The notes beneath the pieces are model-generated. The model was not told where the DNA came from, made no database searches, and saw only the letters and a program-made list of their open reading frames with translations. A stretch of 64,000 bases of DNA, from NCBI GenBank assembly GCA_963817135.1, contig CAWFNG010000012.1, positions 124,001 to 188,000 of the forward strand. The letters are read 5' to 3'. Below are positions 50,137 to 60,011 of this stretch, one piece after another. The position numbers and the translations under genes were made by a program. Source of the stretch: VAZQ01 sp963817135 (lineage in GTDB: Bacteria > Pseudomonadota > Alphaproteobacteria > Rhizobiales > Xanthobacteraceae). The first letter of the stretch is position 1, and the number at the start of each line of letters is the position of its first letter.

Positions 50137-53044
50137 ATGGCAAAACGGCGCGCTGGCTCCCAAAACCAGCGGAAGAAGTCACGGGCAAAACGCGCTGCCG
50201 AAAAACGGCCGGCGAGGCCCCAGGCAAAGCGCGTTACCCGTAGTACAGATACTCAACGGTATGGATCCCAGCAAGTTTGCTCTCTGGAGCCAGCGCTGGG
50301 GTAACCCTGGCGACGACAATCAGACTTACCCGACCACTGTCTTGTTGCGTCATCCCACGGCGCCTTACATGGGGACGGGGACTATCACGAACTTCGAACA
50401 CGACCTAAAAAAAATTGGGCACGACTATCTTGTAGCGGCGAACAGCAATCACCTTGTTGACCCTGCACTTGGACTGCCACCCGAATGGCTTGACGCGCTG
50501 GATCCTGACCACCCAAGTGGAGACTCTTCGTTCGAATGGTTGCCGCTCGAACGCCCTGGAACGCAAAAACGGTCACTGGTGTCGTTTTTGGCTCCCCGGA
50601 CGGATGCGTCTAACAACGTTTCCGATCTAATGGTGATCATGCTGGCATCCCAGCCCACTGGGGCAGGGTTCGGCATCCGGGTCGTCACGCATGTACGAAA
50701 GCTCGAGTCACAATACAGATCACAATCCGGCTCACAGTTCGAAATCCGCATTTCGGGAATGTCAGCGTCCCTTCCGTTCGGCCATTTTCGACCGAGGCCG
50801 GTACAACACTTGACCCGCGCCGCCCGGACCCGCGAGGCGGCACTTCAATCTGAGATATTCATAAATTTCCTGATCTCGGGTGAGTTCAGAGAGTACGATC
50901 GCATCAACGCTGGGCTTGGAAAGCGCTACCGTTGCGATTTAGGGTATGCGCTTGTCGCCGATCATGCCCGGTCCGGCAAACGAAAGCTACGTACATGCTG
51001 AATTGAATGCCACAGGCCAAACCAAAAAGACCAACGCCGCCGCGCCTGACTCTGTCGACCTGGAGCCTTATTACTCCTTCGTCTTTGCCACAAAAGTCAC
51101 ACACGACGCGAATGGGCTCAGCACCAGTCCGCCAACGCTCGTCGGCAAGATTGCGCTCGTGGCCGATGCAGGCTCGGCACGAATTTTTCCAATCGATCCG
51201 GCATCACAGGACGGCCCGCAAGATCTTCACGGACGACGACCGACAAGACCCGAAGCTGTGCTCGACAGCTACCGCACGACAGTGCAGCCAATACCACAGC
51301 CCTTGGTCTACGCCCCTGACGGCTATAAAGACGAGGTGGTGGTCGTGTGCCCCGGATTTGTCCTGGAGGACTACGGCGTTACTCCAGGATCGCCGAAGTC
51401 CGTCAATCTGCCGGGCAGCGGACCGCCGGTCCGATCAAACGATTCTTCCGCGGTCATGGCGTACTGGAACGTCAAACAGTTCTTCGACCGCCTTCGTGCG
51501 TATGGATTGCCCCCAAACAATTATTTCCGGATCGCCCCCCTTCCACTCGAAGTTCACTATCGCTCCGGAATCCGCCCCGGACCGGGCAAAGACGGCCAGA
51601 CCGTGAATGCGCGCGTTCGTGTAAAGGGCTTACCGGATAACTTTCCCGGTAACGAAGTCCGGTTCCTCCGGGATCCATTATTGAGATGCATTTGGCGCTG
51701 GCCGATCTGTCGACGCGCGCGCGCAAGCCTTGGGATGGCACGACGCGCTCGCAGGCGCAGCCGTTCGGCATCGCCGCCGATGAGCGCTGGATCTGGCACG
51801 AGATTGGACACGTGCTGCTGACGACCTCGGTGGGCGAACTGCAGTTCAGATTTGCTCACAGCCCGGGAGATGCGCTTGCTGCCATCGTCTGCGGACCCGG
51901 AATCGGAGCTTGCGACGGACCCGAATTGGCGAGGCGCGACCTTCCCCTGGGCGTTCTTGCCGCGCCGGCACGACCGATGCGTGGCGGTTGGATGGAGCTG
52001 GGGCGGGACGCTGCATTACGCCTTGTCTCAGGTACCGGATTCCGCTGGGCCCGCGTCGTAAAGCGTACTGGAGCGAGCAGATCCTCTCTTCGTCCTTGTT
52101 CCGTCTGTACCGGTGCATCGGTGGCGACACGACGCTGGTGACGTCGCCGAGCACCCCCGACCTGCATGCCCGCAGATCAGCATCGCATTATTGCGTCTAT
52201 CTCATCATGCGGGCAATCCAGATACTCGGTACTTCGTTGGCCGTACCCGCAAACGACCCTGATCAGTTCGTTTCCGCGCTGATCGACACCGACGTCAATA
52301 CGGCTTTGAGTACCCCATGGTACGTTCTTTTTCCGCCTGTTTTCTCCTCCAGGCAATCCCGACACTTTCGAGAGGATCGGCGGCTGCGTGCACAAGGTGA
52401 TCCGCTGGGCGTTCGAAGCACAGGGGTTGTAAACCTCCCGGAAAGATCACAACGCCCCGGGCACACCGCCACCAGTCGACATTTACATCGCGGACCGTCG
52501 CCCGACTTCCGAAACCACGCCGTACGGCGATATCGATTATGGCCCCGGCAGCTACAATCCGGTTTCACTTGAGTGGGATCAAATCAGAGTCTAATCCAGT
52601 GGCCCCCGAAATGGCAAGCCGATCCTGCTGCGATCACCGTGGCCGCCAATGGCAAAATTACCGTGGTGGTCGGAAACCGCGGCACCACGCTGGCACAGAA
52701 TGTCCGCAGTCAGAGTCTGGTGGCATGAATGGCCGGCAGGGCCACCGCCAAAATGGGACATCCAAGCCCAGGCTGGAAGCAGCTTGCCATAACGGGCAGC
52801 GCCCCCCACAACATCGCTCCGGGCGGCCACGCAAACTTTGGCACGTTCGCGGCGGTGCCGCTACCTCGCGGCAAACGTTATCTGCTGCTCGCCCGAGCGA
52901 ACTGCCGCGGACGACCGCGCCAACATCGATCCCGCAACGAACCTGCCGTGCAGCCAGCAACCGACGCCGCTTCTCGACCTAGTGGCTAATGACAACAACC
53001 TCGGCCTCCGCGTGTTGGTCCACCCGATAGCCCTAATGCGGTGA
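50137..53044 (+). pseudogene. Decayed metallopeptidase-like gene with many frameshifts
   Basis: One ancestral gene can be followed through successive frames. A basic start (MAKRRAGSQNQRKKSR) at 50137 with GAGGGG six bases upstream is followed by frames at 50261-~50970, ~50970-51680, 51680-~51890 (with HEIGH at 51797-51811, a HExxH zinc motif, then FAHSPGDALAAI), ~51890-52045, 52045-~52340 and several more, ending LGLRVLVHPIALMR with a TGA at 53042-53044. At least seven frame changes and one internal stop (near 52432) mean no full product. The stop is supplied by the CTAG-palindrome remnant at 53033-53052. Putative zinc peptidase or surface protein; family not recognised. Confidence 0.7.
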
Positions 53045-53052
53045 ATTTGAAG
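53033..53052. repeat. Remnant of a CTAG-family A-type palindrome
   Basis: CTAATGCGGTGAATTTGAAG matches the first 20 bases of the A1 unit at 37969 except for one base. The loop and right arm are absent. It lies exactly at the junction between the two decayed convergent genes and provides the stop codon of the plus-strand one. Confidence 0.7.
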
Positions 53053-53076
53053 ACACTCGTGGTCCGCGCTGCCGGA

Positions 53077-54695
53077 TTATGGCCATTTCGTAGGCCATTC
53101 GGCCCTCGCATGGCCGAGCACGGTCTCCAATGTCGGGCAGACGAGACGCTTTTGCGAATCCTCCTCGTGGAGAAGCGCACGCCAGAGGGCGGCCGCAAGA
53201 TGCCGGCTTCCCATCGAGTCCGACATATAGTGGACGCCGAGGCGCTCGCGGTTCTTTGCGAGACGCTGTGAAAGCCAAAGCAGCGGAGAATAGATCTCGC
53301 CGCGTCCCAATAAGGGGTTTCGGTCAATTGTGCCCGTCCCGCTTACAGTCGTAACAATCGTCGCGTCGGTTTGGTCGGAAATTTGGAAGCTATTGGGTGT
53401 CCACGCCGTTCTGCAGAACATTATAGGGCGTGTTCGCGGCGATCTCCGGTGGAAGCGATTCAATATTCGGCCTAGGCGTTCGAAAGACAACTGTATCACC
53501 GGACTTAGCCCATGTGCGGTCAATCCGGATGAGCTCAAGGTGACGACTGCGGGTTGGCCGCCTTGGCTTTGCGAAATGTTCACTGTGGGGTACGGCTCGA
53601 CCCTCTTGCCGGGTAAACCGGTGGGCGCGGTGAGCGGAGCTGGAGGGTCGAAGATGCCGTAAGCGCTGCGAGATTCCCGGGGATCTCGAGGAGCAGCAAG
53701 GCCAAGAGGTGGCCTAGAAAAGAGTGGCCGCTCGGGAACGATGGATGCCCAGGAGGACCAAATGGCGACGTCAGCCCCGGACACAGGAACGATGGGCGCA
53801 CGCGCTTGAAATGCAGCCTTGTAATAGGAGTAGGCGATATTGCCGATGGCAAAGCCCGCAGTTGATCAGCTCGATGGTCCAGGGAAATCGCGCCTTGTTC
53901 GCATCGATGTATGCAACGAAGTAGTCGGGCCCGCCATCCGCCTGCAGCTCGATTTCCGCAAGGTAGCGGTCGCGATCATCCTGCATAAGCGTCTGCAGTT
54001 CCTCGATCTCGGCGCGGATGGTGCTCCAAGGCGCTGGTTTTGGCGTCAGTCCAGTCGGCGCCCCCCGCTGGTCTCAGTGCCGCGTCGGGCTGCCATGCGA
54101 GATCCAGGGGCTCCAACCAACCATTCGCAAGCAATTCGTATGCGATCGAACTGCCACGTTCGTGGACTTGCCGCCGAATTCCCGGCCCGCCATGATGTAC
54201 GTGCGAGAAGGATCGACGGTTTTCAGCCACTCGGCGAGCTGCGGATCGTAAGGCAGGGTCCAGAACCGCAATGCCGGGTCCCAGTCGTCGGTTGTCCACG
54301 CAAGGAAGTCGCTTCGTCCTGTCGTATTGATACGGATTTACGATTTCGAAAAACGGAAATGCCGGGTTGCCAGCGTCGTCCGGCGTGAAGTCGAGTGCCC
54401 AGGGTCGGAAGCGCAGGTCCCAGGGTGTGGCGTAGTAACTGCGGCCCGTGCCCGGGCCCGCCTCGGCACCGGTAGACGCGCGTCCACCTGCTGCGGCGCC
54501 TGCTCCCGCTCCCGCACCGGCTCCAGCGCCTGCTCCCGCTCCCGCACCGGCTCCAGCGCCTGCGCCCGCTCCAGCGCCCGCACCTGCTCCCGCTCCAGCG
54601 CCGGCACCTGCTCCCGCTCCTGCGCCGGCACCCGCGCCAGCGCCTGCACCGGCTCCCGCGCCAGCACCGGCTCCTGCACCTGCCCCGAATGCCAT
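53077..54695 (-). pseudogene. Decayed vanadium-haloperoxidase/PAP2-like gene with Gly-Ala repeat
   Basis: The start ATG at 54695 has GGAGG nine bases upstream. The reading runs through MAF and a Gly-Ala repeat, then GRSYYATPWDLRFRPWALDF and FEIVNPYQYDRTKRLP. The frame shifts near 54280 (RFWTLPYDPQLAEWL), near 54130, near 54010 (YLAEIELQADGGPDYFVAYI) and again near 53850. The PAP2/vanadium-haloperoxidase motifs GHPSFPSGHSF (53701-53760) and RERLGVHYMSD (near 53210-53245) are in different frames. The ancestral enzyme was probably a vanadate-dependent haloperoxidase or acid phosphatase. No intact product is possible as sequenced. Confidence 0.7.
54494..54690. repeat. Gly-Ala-coding minisatellite
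   Basis: About 200 bases of alternating GCN/CCN triplets; on the minus strand they encode about 32 Gly-Ala dipeptides at the N-terminus of the haloperoxidase-like gene. A 30-base unit (CCTGCTCCCGCTCCCGCACC then GGCTCCAGCG) is perfectly duplicated at its left end. The plus strand reads Pro-Ala, which creates a long spurious frame at 54448-54939. Confidence 0.85.
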
Positions 54696-54739
54696 GATCA
54701 GCCCTCCTCCCTTAATTCGTATTCTCTGCCTCTTCTGCG

Positions 54740-56509
54740 CTAATCCGGCAGGCCGGCAGCGCGCAGCCCCGCTCCGAGGCGGGCGAGGTCGTCCGCCCGC
54801 ATCAGAGGGTACCATTCCAAAAAAGCTGAGACTCGAAACGAAGGCTCAATGGCGAGCAACTCGTTCGCGACGAGCCGCGCGCCCGCCTCATCCCCCGACA
54901 GAGCAAGCGATGCTGCCAACATTCGCAGACACGCAATGAACCGCGGATTAGCTCGCTTCGATTTGCGCAGCCACGCGATCGCCTCACCGTAACGGCCGGC
55001 TACGAATTCGGCAATACCGGCGACGATCGAGAAATAAAAATTCAACGGATCAAACGGGCTCAACCGCGAAACATTTCTCAGCCGTTCCAGCGCTTCGTCA
55101 GCACGGCCCTGATACGCGCAGGTCAGTGCGCTCATGGCCCAGGCAAAGGCCGAGTTTTCATTGATCTCAAGTGCGCTCTCGAGGAGATCGAGCCCCTCAA
55201 GTGGCCTCTTTCCAAAGAAGGAGAGGATATGGCCTGCCACGGTCAGCGCGAAGGCGTCCTCGGGGTCGAGCTCTATTGCGCGGCGCGAGCTCTCCAACGC
55301 GCGCGCCGTGTCTTCCTGCGGGTCGAGAGAGCGCCCCTCGCCAACCCAGAAATTGAGGCGCCACGCAAAGTATGCGTGCGCCTGAGCATAGGACGGATCC
55401 AATGCGATAGCCCGCTCCAGCAGGATTGCGGATTCGCGGTAGCTCTCATCGGTAAAGAGATAAAGCAGCGAGATTGCCTTGAGGACGCAGTCATACGCAT
55501 CCAGGCTTTCGGTCGGCCGTCCCCGCACGCGGGCGGCTTCGCTCGCGTGCACGCGCGGCTCGAGCGAGCCGACGATCTCCGCAACTATTCGATCCTGAAA
55601 CTCGAACAGATTGTCGTTGGCACCATCGAACCGGCGGGCCCAGATCGGCCGATTCGCCGCCACGTCGATGAGTTCCGAATTGATGCGCAAGCTTGTCTCG
55701 TGCCGCCGCACGCTGCCGTCGAGAACGTAGCGCACGTCGAGTTCGCTGGCGATTTGCCGGATATCCTTGTCGCGCTCACGGTAACGCAATGTAGAAGTGC
55801 GCGCGATCACATAGAGGGAGCGACTGCGCGAGAGCCCGGTTATGATATCTTCGGTGATCCCCTCCCCGAAATAGCTGTCTGCGTCGGACTCTCCGATGTT
55901 TCGGAACGGGAGCACCGCTATGGTCGGCCGGGTAGACCATTGCAGATAGGGTTGACCCGCGGTGTCAGGTGGGCCCGCGTCGGACCATTCGACCGCAAAT
56001 ACCCGCACCGCCCGCGCAATATTTTTCAGGGGCGGTGTTCCCAGGTCGTGAAAGGACACCGGCAGGCGGCCGCTGACATAGTCGCGTACCGAGGCGGTAA
56101 CGACAATCTGCCCGGGTTCAGCCGCTTGATGGATGCGGGCGGCAATATTGACGCCATCGCCCTGCAGCATGTCGCCATCAACGATGACATCCTCGACATT
56201 GAGGCCGATGCGAAGGCTTATCGCGGGAGGATCCGACTCGTTGTGTCTGCCGGTGACTGCCTTCTGTACATCGATGGCCCAGCGCAGCGCGTTGACGGCG
56301 CTGGGGAACTCGAGGAGGAGTGCATCGCCGGCCATCTCGGCCACTCGACCGCCGTGGTGGGTGGCGGAAGGCTCCATGATTTCGAGCCGTATCGCCTTCC
56401 AGCGCCGCAACGTCTCAAGCTCGTACTTGCCAAGAAGGCGGGAAAAGCCCGCGACGTCTGCAAATACGATAGCGGCGAGGCGTCTATCGATACGGGATGC
56501 AAGTTCCAC
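54740..56509 (-). CDS. Class III adenylate/guanylate cyclase-domain protein with TPR repeats
   Basis: A 589-residue protein from a GTG at 56509. The N-terminal cyclase homology domain (about residues 8-175) has the first metal Asp in VFADVAGFSRLL, the second in MAGDALLLEF, and the transition-state Asn and Arg in GDGVNIAARI. The usual purine-recognising Lys before GD is replaced by Glu (RVAEMAGD), so activity or nucleotide preference is uncertain. A TolB/FlgO-like segment (IAVLPFRNIGESDADSYFGEGI) and about six TPR-like helices (330-580) follow. This layout is common in Bradyrhizobium relatives; the signal sensed is unknown. Tandem direct repeats lie just upstream. Confidence 0.88.
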   Translation of the reverse strand: MELASRIDRRLAAIVFADVAGFSRLLGKYELETLRRWKAIRLEIMEPSATHHGGRVAEMAGDALLLEFPSAVNALRWAIDVQKAVTGRHNESDPPAISLRIGLNVEDVIVDGDMLQGDGVNIAARIHQAAEPGQIVVTASVRDYVSGRLPVSFHDLGTPPLKNIARAVRVFAVEWSDAGPPDTAGQPYLQWSTRPTIAVLPFRNIGESDADSYFGEGITEDIITGLSRSRSLYVIARTSTLRYRERDKDIRQIASELDVRYVLDGSVRRHETSLRINSELIDVAANRPIWARRFDGANDNLFEFQDRIVAEIVGSLEPRVHASEAARVRGRPTESLDAYDCVLKAISLLYLFTDESYRESAILLERAIALDPSYAQAHAYFAWRLNFWVGEGRSLDPQEDTARALESSRRAIELDPEDAFALTVAGHILSFFGKRPLEGLDLLESALEINENSAFAWAMSALTCAYQGRADEALERLRNVSRLSPFDPLNFYFSIVAGIAEFVAGRYGEAIAWLRKSKRANPRFIACLRMLAASLALSGDEAGARLVANELLAIEPSFRVSAFLEWYPLMRADDLARLGAGLRAAGLPD

Positions 56510-56533
56510 CCCGGCATCCTGACTGCTCTATGC

Positions 56534-56571
56534 TGTCTCGTCCAGACGCAATGGTGTCTCGTCCAGACGCA
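56534..56571. promoter_or_regulatory. Tandem 17 bp operator-like direct repeats upstream of the cyclase gene
   Basis: TGTCTCGTCCAGACGCA occurs at 56534-56550 and again at 56555-56571, a 21-base period equal to two helical turns. Each contains a partial dyad (GTCT and AGAC). They lie 25-62 bases upstream of the GTG of the cyclase gene, a position suited to a repressor or activator site. The sequence could also be a chance tandem duplication. Confidence 0.55.
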
Positions 56572-56588
56572 TTCATTGCGCGCAGCAA

Positions 56589-57549
56589 TTATTCAAGGAC
56601 GCGCACCGGCTTGCCGTCGAGGAAGGCGCGGATGTCGTCGACTACGCCGGCGAAATACGCGCGGTAGTTCTGGATTGCGACATAGCCGAGATGCGGCGTG
56701 AGCACGACATTGTCGAGCTTGCGCAATGGATGGTCCACGGGGAGCGGCTCCACATCGAATACGTCAAGCCCAGCTCCGGCGATCTTCTTCGCCTGCAATG
56801 CTGCAAGCAGCGCAGATTCCTCGATGATGGGACCGCGTGATGTATTGATGATATAGGCCAATGGCTTCATGAGCGAGAGTTCATGGCCGCCGACGAGTTC
56901 CACGTGATCGCTGGGAAAGCACCAGGTGAATTGTGACGATGTCGGCGCGGCGGAACAGCTCATCTTTCTCTGCGAATTCGACACCCGCTTCCTTGCATCG
57001 CTCCGGCGTAAGATTCCGGCTCCAGGCAATCGCCTTCATGCCGAAAGCCTGCGCGATGCGCGCGGTGCGCGTGCCGAGCTTGCCGAGCCCGATCACGCCC
57101 AGCGTAAGGCCCTCCAGGTCGAGACCGATGGTGCTCTGCCAGGGCACGCCCGACTTCATGCGCGCGTTTTCATAACCAATGCGTCGCGTGAGTTCGAGCA
57201 TGAGGCCGATGGCGATGCCGGCAGTTGGACTGCCGACGGCCGGCGTGCCGCAGACCACAATCCGGCAGTCCTTGGCTGCTGCGACGTCGATCGACGCATT
57301 GCGCATGCCGGTCGTGATCAGGAGCTTGAGGTCGGGCAGCTTGTCGAGGACCGCCCGCGGGAATGCCGTGCGCTCGCGCATCGCGCATACGATCTCAAAT
57401 CCCCGCAGGGCGCTGATGACCTTTTCCTGCCCGCCAAGATGCTCGTTGAACACTTTGATATCGAGGTCGGCCGAAACCTTCGTCCAATCAGCGATGTTGA
57501 GAGCGACATTCTGGTAATCGTCCAGAATCGCGCAGCGATAGCGAGGCAT
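56589..57549 (-). pseudogene. D-2-hydroxyacid dehydrogenase, frameshifted near 56898
   Basis: The start is MPRYRCAILDDYQNVAL at 57549. The NAD-binding motif GVIGLGKLGTRTARIA is intact. After IHLVLSQRSRG an extra base near 56898 breaks the frame; removing it resumes LVGGHELSLMKPLAYI and NTSRGPIIEE. The 3' part holds the Glu in DVFDVEPLP and the active-site His in TPHLGY. Restored length is about 319 residues, normal for the family. As sequenced the C-terminal catalytic half is not in frame with the start. Confidence 0.85.
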
Positions 57550-57695
57550 CGGACGGCGTCCCTGAAAGGAGTGAGAGCAATGGAAAGCGAAAGGAATTTT
57601 AGAATAGCACAGCGGACGGCAACGCAAACGGCCGCCGGAGTCACACCCGGGGTTCAGCTATGCAAAAGCCGATAACGCCTCAAGGAGACAAACAA

Positions 57696-57935
57696 TCAGC
57701 GAGGGAGCATCCTCCCGCCTGGGATCAGCGCTTTACCGCGGACCATCGCCGGGACGGTGGCACGGGCGCGATCCTGCTTTGCATGCCATTTTGGTCCCGG
57801 GCCGCGCATGTAATGCAATTCCGGCCGGTAGGGATCAACCAGAGCTTTGAGCAGCTCGCGGATAAGGTTCCCGGCATCCGCGCGGAGGCTTGCTCGCTCT
57901 GCACGGCTCGTGTCCGCAACTTTCTGTCTCGCCAT
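57696..57935 (-). CDS. Hypothetical basic protein, 79 aa
   Basis: The protein starts MARQKVADTSRAERASLRAD at an ATG with GGAGGGGGG seven bases upstream, which strongly supports translation. It has a helical, basic N-terminal half and a Pro/Gly-rich C-terminal half ending RGKALIPGGRMLPR. There is no signal peptide, membrane helix or recognised family. It stands alone between the frameshifted dehydrogenase and ettA. Confidence 0.6.
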   Translation of the reverse strand: MARQKVADTSRAERASLRADAGNLIRELLKALVDPYRPELHYMRGPGPKWHAKQDRARATVPAMVRGKALIPGGRMLPR

Positions 57936-58248
57936 GACCCCCCTCCGGTGCTCTTCCTATCCGGTGGTCTGTCGTGGGCGCGCGCATGCAACGCCCATTC
58001 GACGGCGACGATATTCCATCCATATTTGTTAAAAAGCAGTAGGAATTTGTCAGCAATTTCAATTTAGTGGCTGACCGTGGCAAAAAGGTTACGGTAACGG
58101 TTAACACCTGGCCAACCCAGCATCACAGATTTTAAGTAACGGGTCCTGCGAGGGCCCCGGTAAGCGACCTTGTCCTACCCGGCATGCCTCGCTACATCAG
58201 CGCCCAATCCCCGCAAACTCCACTAGCGAAACAGGCAGAAAGGGTCGC
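57936..58248. other. Intergenic region upstream of ettA
   Basis: No gene is supported. An AT-rich patch at about 58015-58070 and a short iteration GGTTACGGTAACGGTTAAC near 58085 are visible; either may be part of the ettA promoter. No riboswitch or attenuator is recognised. Confidence 0.4.
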
Positions 58249-59901
58249 ATGGCCCGTCAATTCATCTATCACATGCAAGGACTTTCCAAGACTTTCCCCG
58301 GCAATCGGAAGGTCCTGGAGAACATCAATCTGTCCTTCTATCCCGATGCCAAGATCGGCGTGCTTGGCGTCAACGGCTCGGGCAAGTCGACGCTGCTGCG
58401 TATCATGGCGGGGCTCGACAAGGAGTTTACCGGCGAAGCGTGGGCCGCCGACGGCGCGCGGGTCGGCTACCTCGAGCAGGAGCCGCAGCTCGAGCCGGCG
58501 AAGAACGTGCGTGAGAACGTGATGCAGGGCGTGGCGCCGCAGCAGGCGATTTTCCAGCGTTACAACGACCTCGCCATGAACTACTCGGACGAGACTGCGG
58601 ACGAGATGACCAAGCTGCAGGATGAGATCGAGGCCAAGGGATTGTGGGATCTCGATTCCAAAGTCGATCAGGCCATGGACGCCTTGCGCTGCCCCGCGGA
58701 CGATGCCGACGTTGCAAAGCTGTCAGGTGGAGAGCGCCGCCGGGTCGCGCTCTGCCGGTTGCTGCTGGAACAACCGGAACTCCTTCTGCTCGATGAGCCG
58801 ACCAATCACCTCGACGCGGAATCGGTCAACTGGCTGGAAGGTCACCTGCGCAACTATCCCGGGGCAATCCTTATCGTTACCCACGACCGCTATTTTCTTG
58901 ACAACGTCACCGGCTGGATCCTCGAGCTCGACCGCGGCCGCGGCATTCCATATGAGGGCAACTACTCGGCTTGGTTATCGCAGAAGCAGAAACGCCTCGA
59001 ACAGGAGGGCCGCGAGGAAGAAGCGCGCCAGCGCACTCTTGCCCGCGAGCAGGAATGGATCGCGGCCTCGCCGCGCGCGCGCCAGGCGAAATCCAAGGCG
59101 CGCTACCAGCGCTACGAGGATCTGGTCAAGCAAGCGGCGGACAAATCGGCGCAGACTGCGCAGATCGTCATCCCAGTCGCCGAGCGCCTTGGCCAAAACG
59201 TTGTCGATATCGAACGCCTCAAGAAGGGATATGGCGACAATCTCCTGATCGACGATCTCACCTTCAAGCTGCCGCCTGGCGGCATAATCGGCGTGATCGG
59301 GCCAAACGGCGCCGGCAAGACCACCTTGTTCCGCATCATCACCGGGCAGGAGAAGCCGGATGCCGGCAGCATTAGAATCGGCGAGTCGGTCCATCTCGGC
59401 TATGTCGATCAGTCACGTGACAGCCTCACTGGCAACAACAACGTCTGGCAAGAGATTTCAGGCGGCAATGACGTGATCATGCTGGGCAAGCGCGAGATGA
59501 ATTCACGCGCGTACTGCTCGAACTTCAACTTTCGCGGGGCGGATCAGCAAAAGAAGGTTGGCCAGCTCTCGGGCGGGGAGAGAAACCGCGTCCATCTCGC
59601 CAAGATGCTCAAATCGGGGGCCAATGTGCTGCTGCTCGATGAGCCAACCAATGATCTCGACGTCGACACTTTGCGGGCCCTGGAAGAGGCGCTGGAGGAT
59701 TTTGCCGGTTGCGCCGTGATCATCAGCCATGATCGCTGGTTCCTCGATCGCATCGCCACGCATATTCTGGCGTTCGAAGGCGAAAGCCACGTCGAGTGGT
59801 TCGAGGGTAATTTCCAGGACTACGAGAAGGACAAGATGCGGCGGCTGGGAACGGATTCGACCATTCCGCATCGGATAAAATACAAGAAATTCAGCCGCTG
59901 A
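58249..59901 (+). CDS. ettA: Energy-dependent translational throttle protein EttA (ABC-F)
   Basis: A 550-residue soluble protein with two ATPase domains. Walker A1 is GVNGSGKSTLL and signature 1 LSGGERRRVALCRLL; Walker A2 is GPNGAGKTTLFRI and signature 2 LSGGERNRVHLAKML. Both Walker B segments end in LLLDEPTN. The arm and P-site linker region (about 245-320) is Arg/Lys-rich, with REEEARQRTLAREQEW. EttA gates the ribosome's first peptide bond according to ATP/ADP level. The start at 58249 has AAGGG five bases upstream. Confidence 0.96.
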   Translation: MARQFIYHMQGLSKTFPGNRKVLENINLSFYPDAKIGVLGVNGSGKSTLLRIMAGLDKEFTGEAWAADGARVGYLEQEPQLEPAKNVRENVMQGVAPQQAIFQRYNDLAMNYSDETADEMTKLQDEIEAKGLWDLDSKVDQAMDALRCPADDADVAKLSGGERRRVALCRLLLEQPELLLLDEPTNHLDAESVNWLEGHLRNYPGAILIVTHDRYFLDNVTGWILELDRGRGIPYEGNYSAWLSQKQKRLEQEGREEEARQRTLAREQEWIAASPRARQAKSKARYQRYEDLVKQAADKSAQTAQIVIPVAERLGQNVVDIERLKKGYGDNLLIDDLTFKLPPGGIIGVIGPNGAGKTTLFRIITGQEKPDAGSIRIGESVHLGYVDQSRDSLTGNNNVWQEISGGNDVIMLGKREMNSRAYCSNFNFRGADQQKKVGQLSGGERNRVHLAKMLKSGANVLLLDEPTNDLDVDTLRALEEALEDFAGCAVIISHDRWFLDRIATHILAFEGESHVEWFEGNFQDYEKDKMRRLGTDSTIPHRIKYKKFSR

Positions 59902-59926
59902 ACGCGAAGCGAGCCGTTGGCAGTTG

Positions 59927-60003
59927 GTAGCCCGGATTTCGTTCTTACGAAATCCGGGAGCGGGACCCCCGGATTGAGCGAAACCGGTCAATCCGGGCTA
60001 CAA
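59927..60003. repeat. TAGCCCGGAT-family palindromic element, copy 3
   Basis: A 77-base element of two hairpins: TAGCCCGGATTTCG / CGAAATCCGGG, and CCCCGGATTGAGCG with TCAATCCGGGCTACA. The outer ends TAGCCCGGAT and ATCCGGGCTA are perfect inverses. It lies between the convergent ettA and HPF genes, where it could act as a bidirectional terminator. Confidence 0.85.
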
Positions 60004-60011
60004 TCTGCCCA

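Noticed and set aside
51686..52141. Frame with HEIGH as a stand-alone metalloprotease
   Set aside because: No start site of its own; conserved sequence continues on both sides in other frames, so it belongs to the larger pseudogene.
53976..54815. Minus-strand frame taken as an intact 279-residue gene
   Set aside because: Its segments alternate between family-like and nonsense sequence; the conserved sequence continues in other frames, so it is part of a decayed gene.
54448..54939. Plus-strand Pro-Ala-rich frame
   Set aside because: It arises from the Gly-Ala repeat read on the other strand; the minus strand has the ribosome-binding site and the haloperoxidase-like domain.
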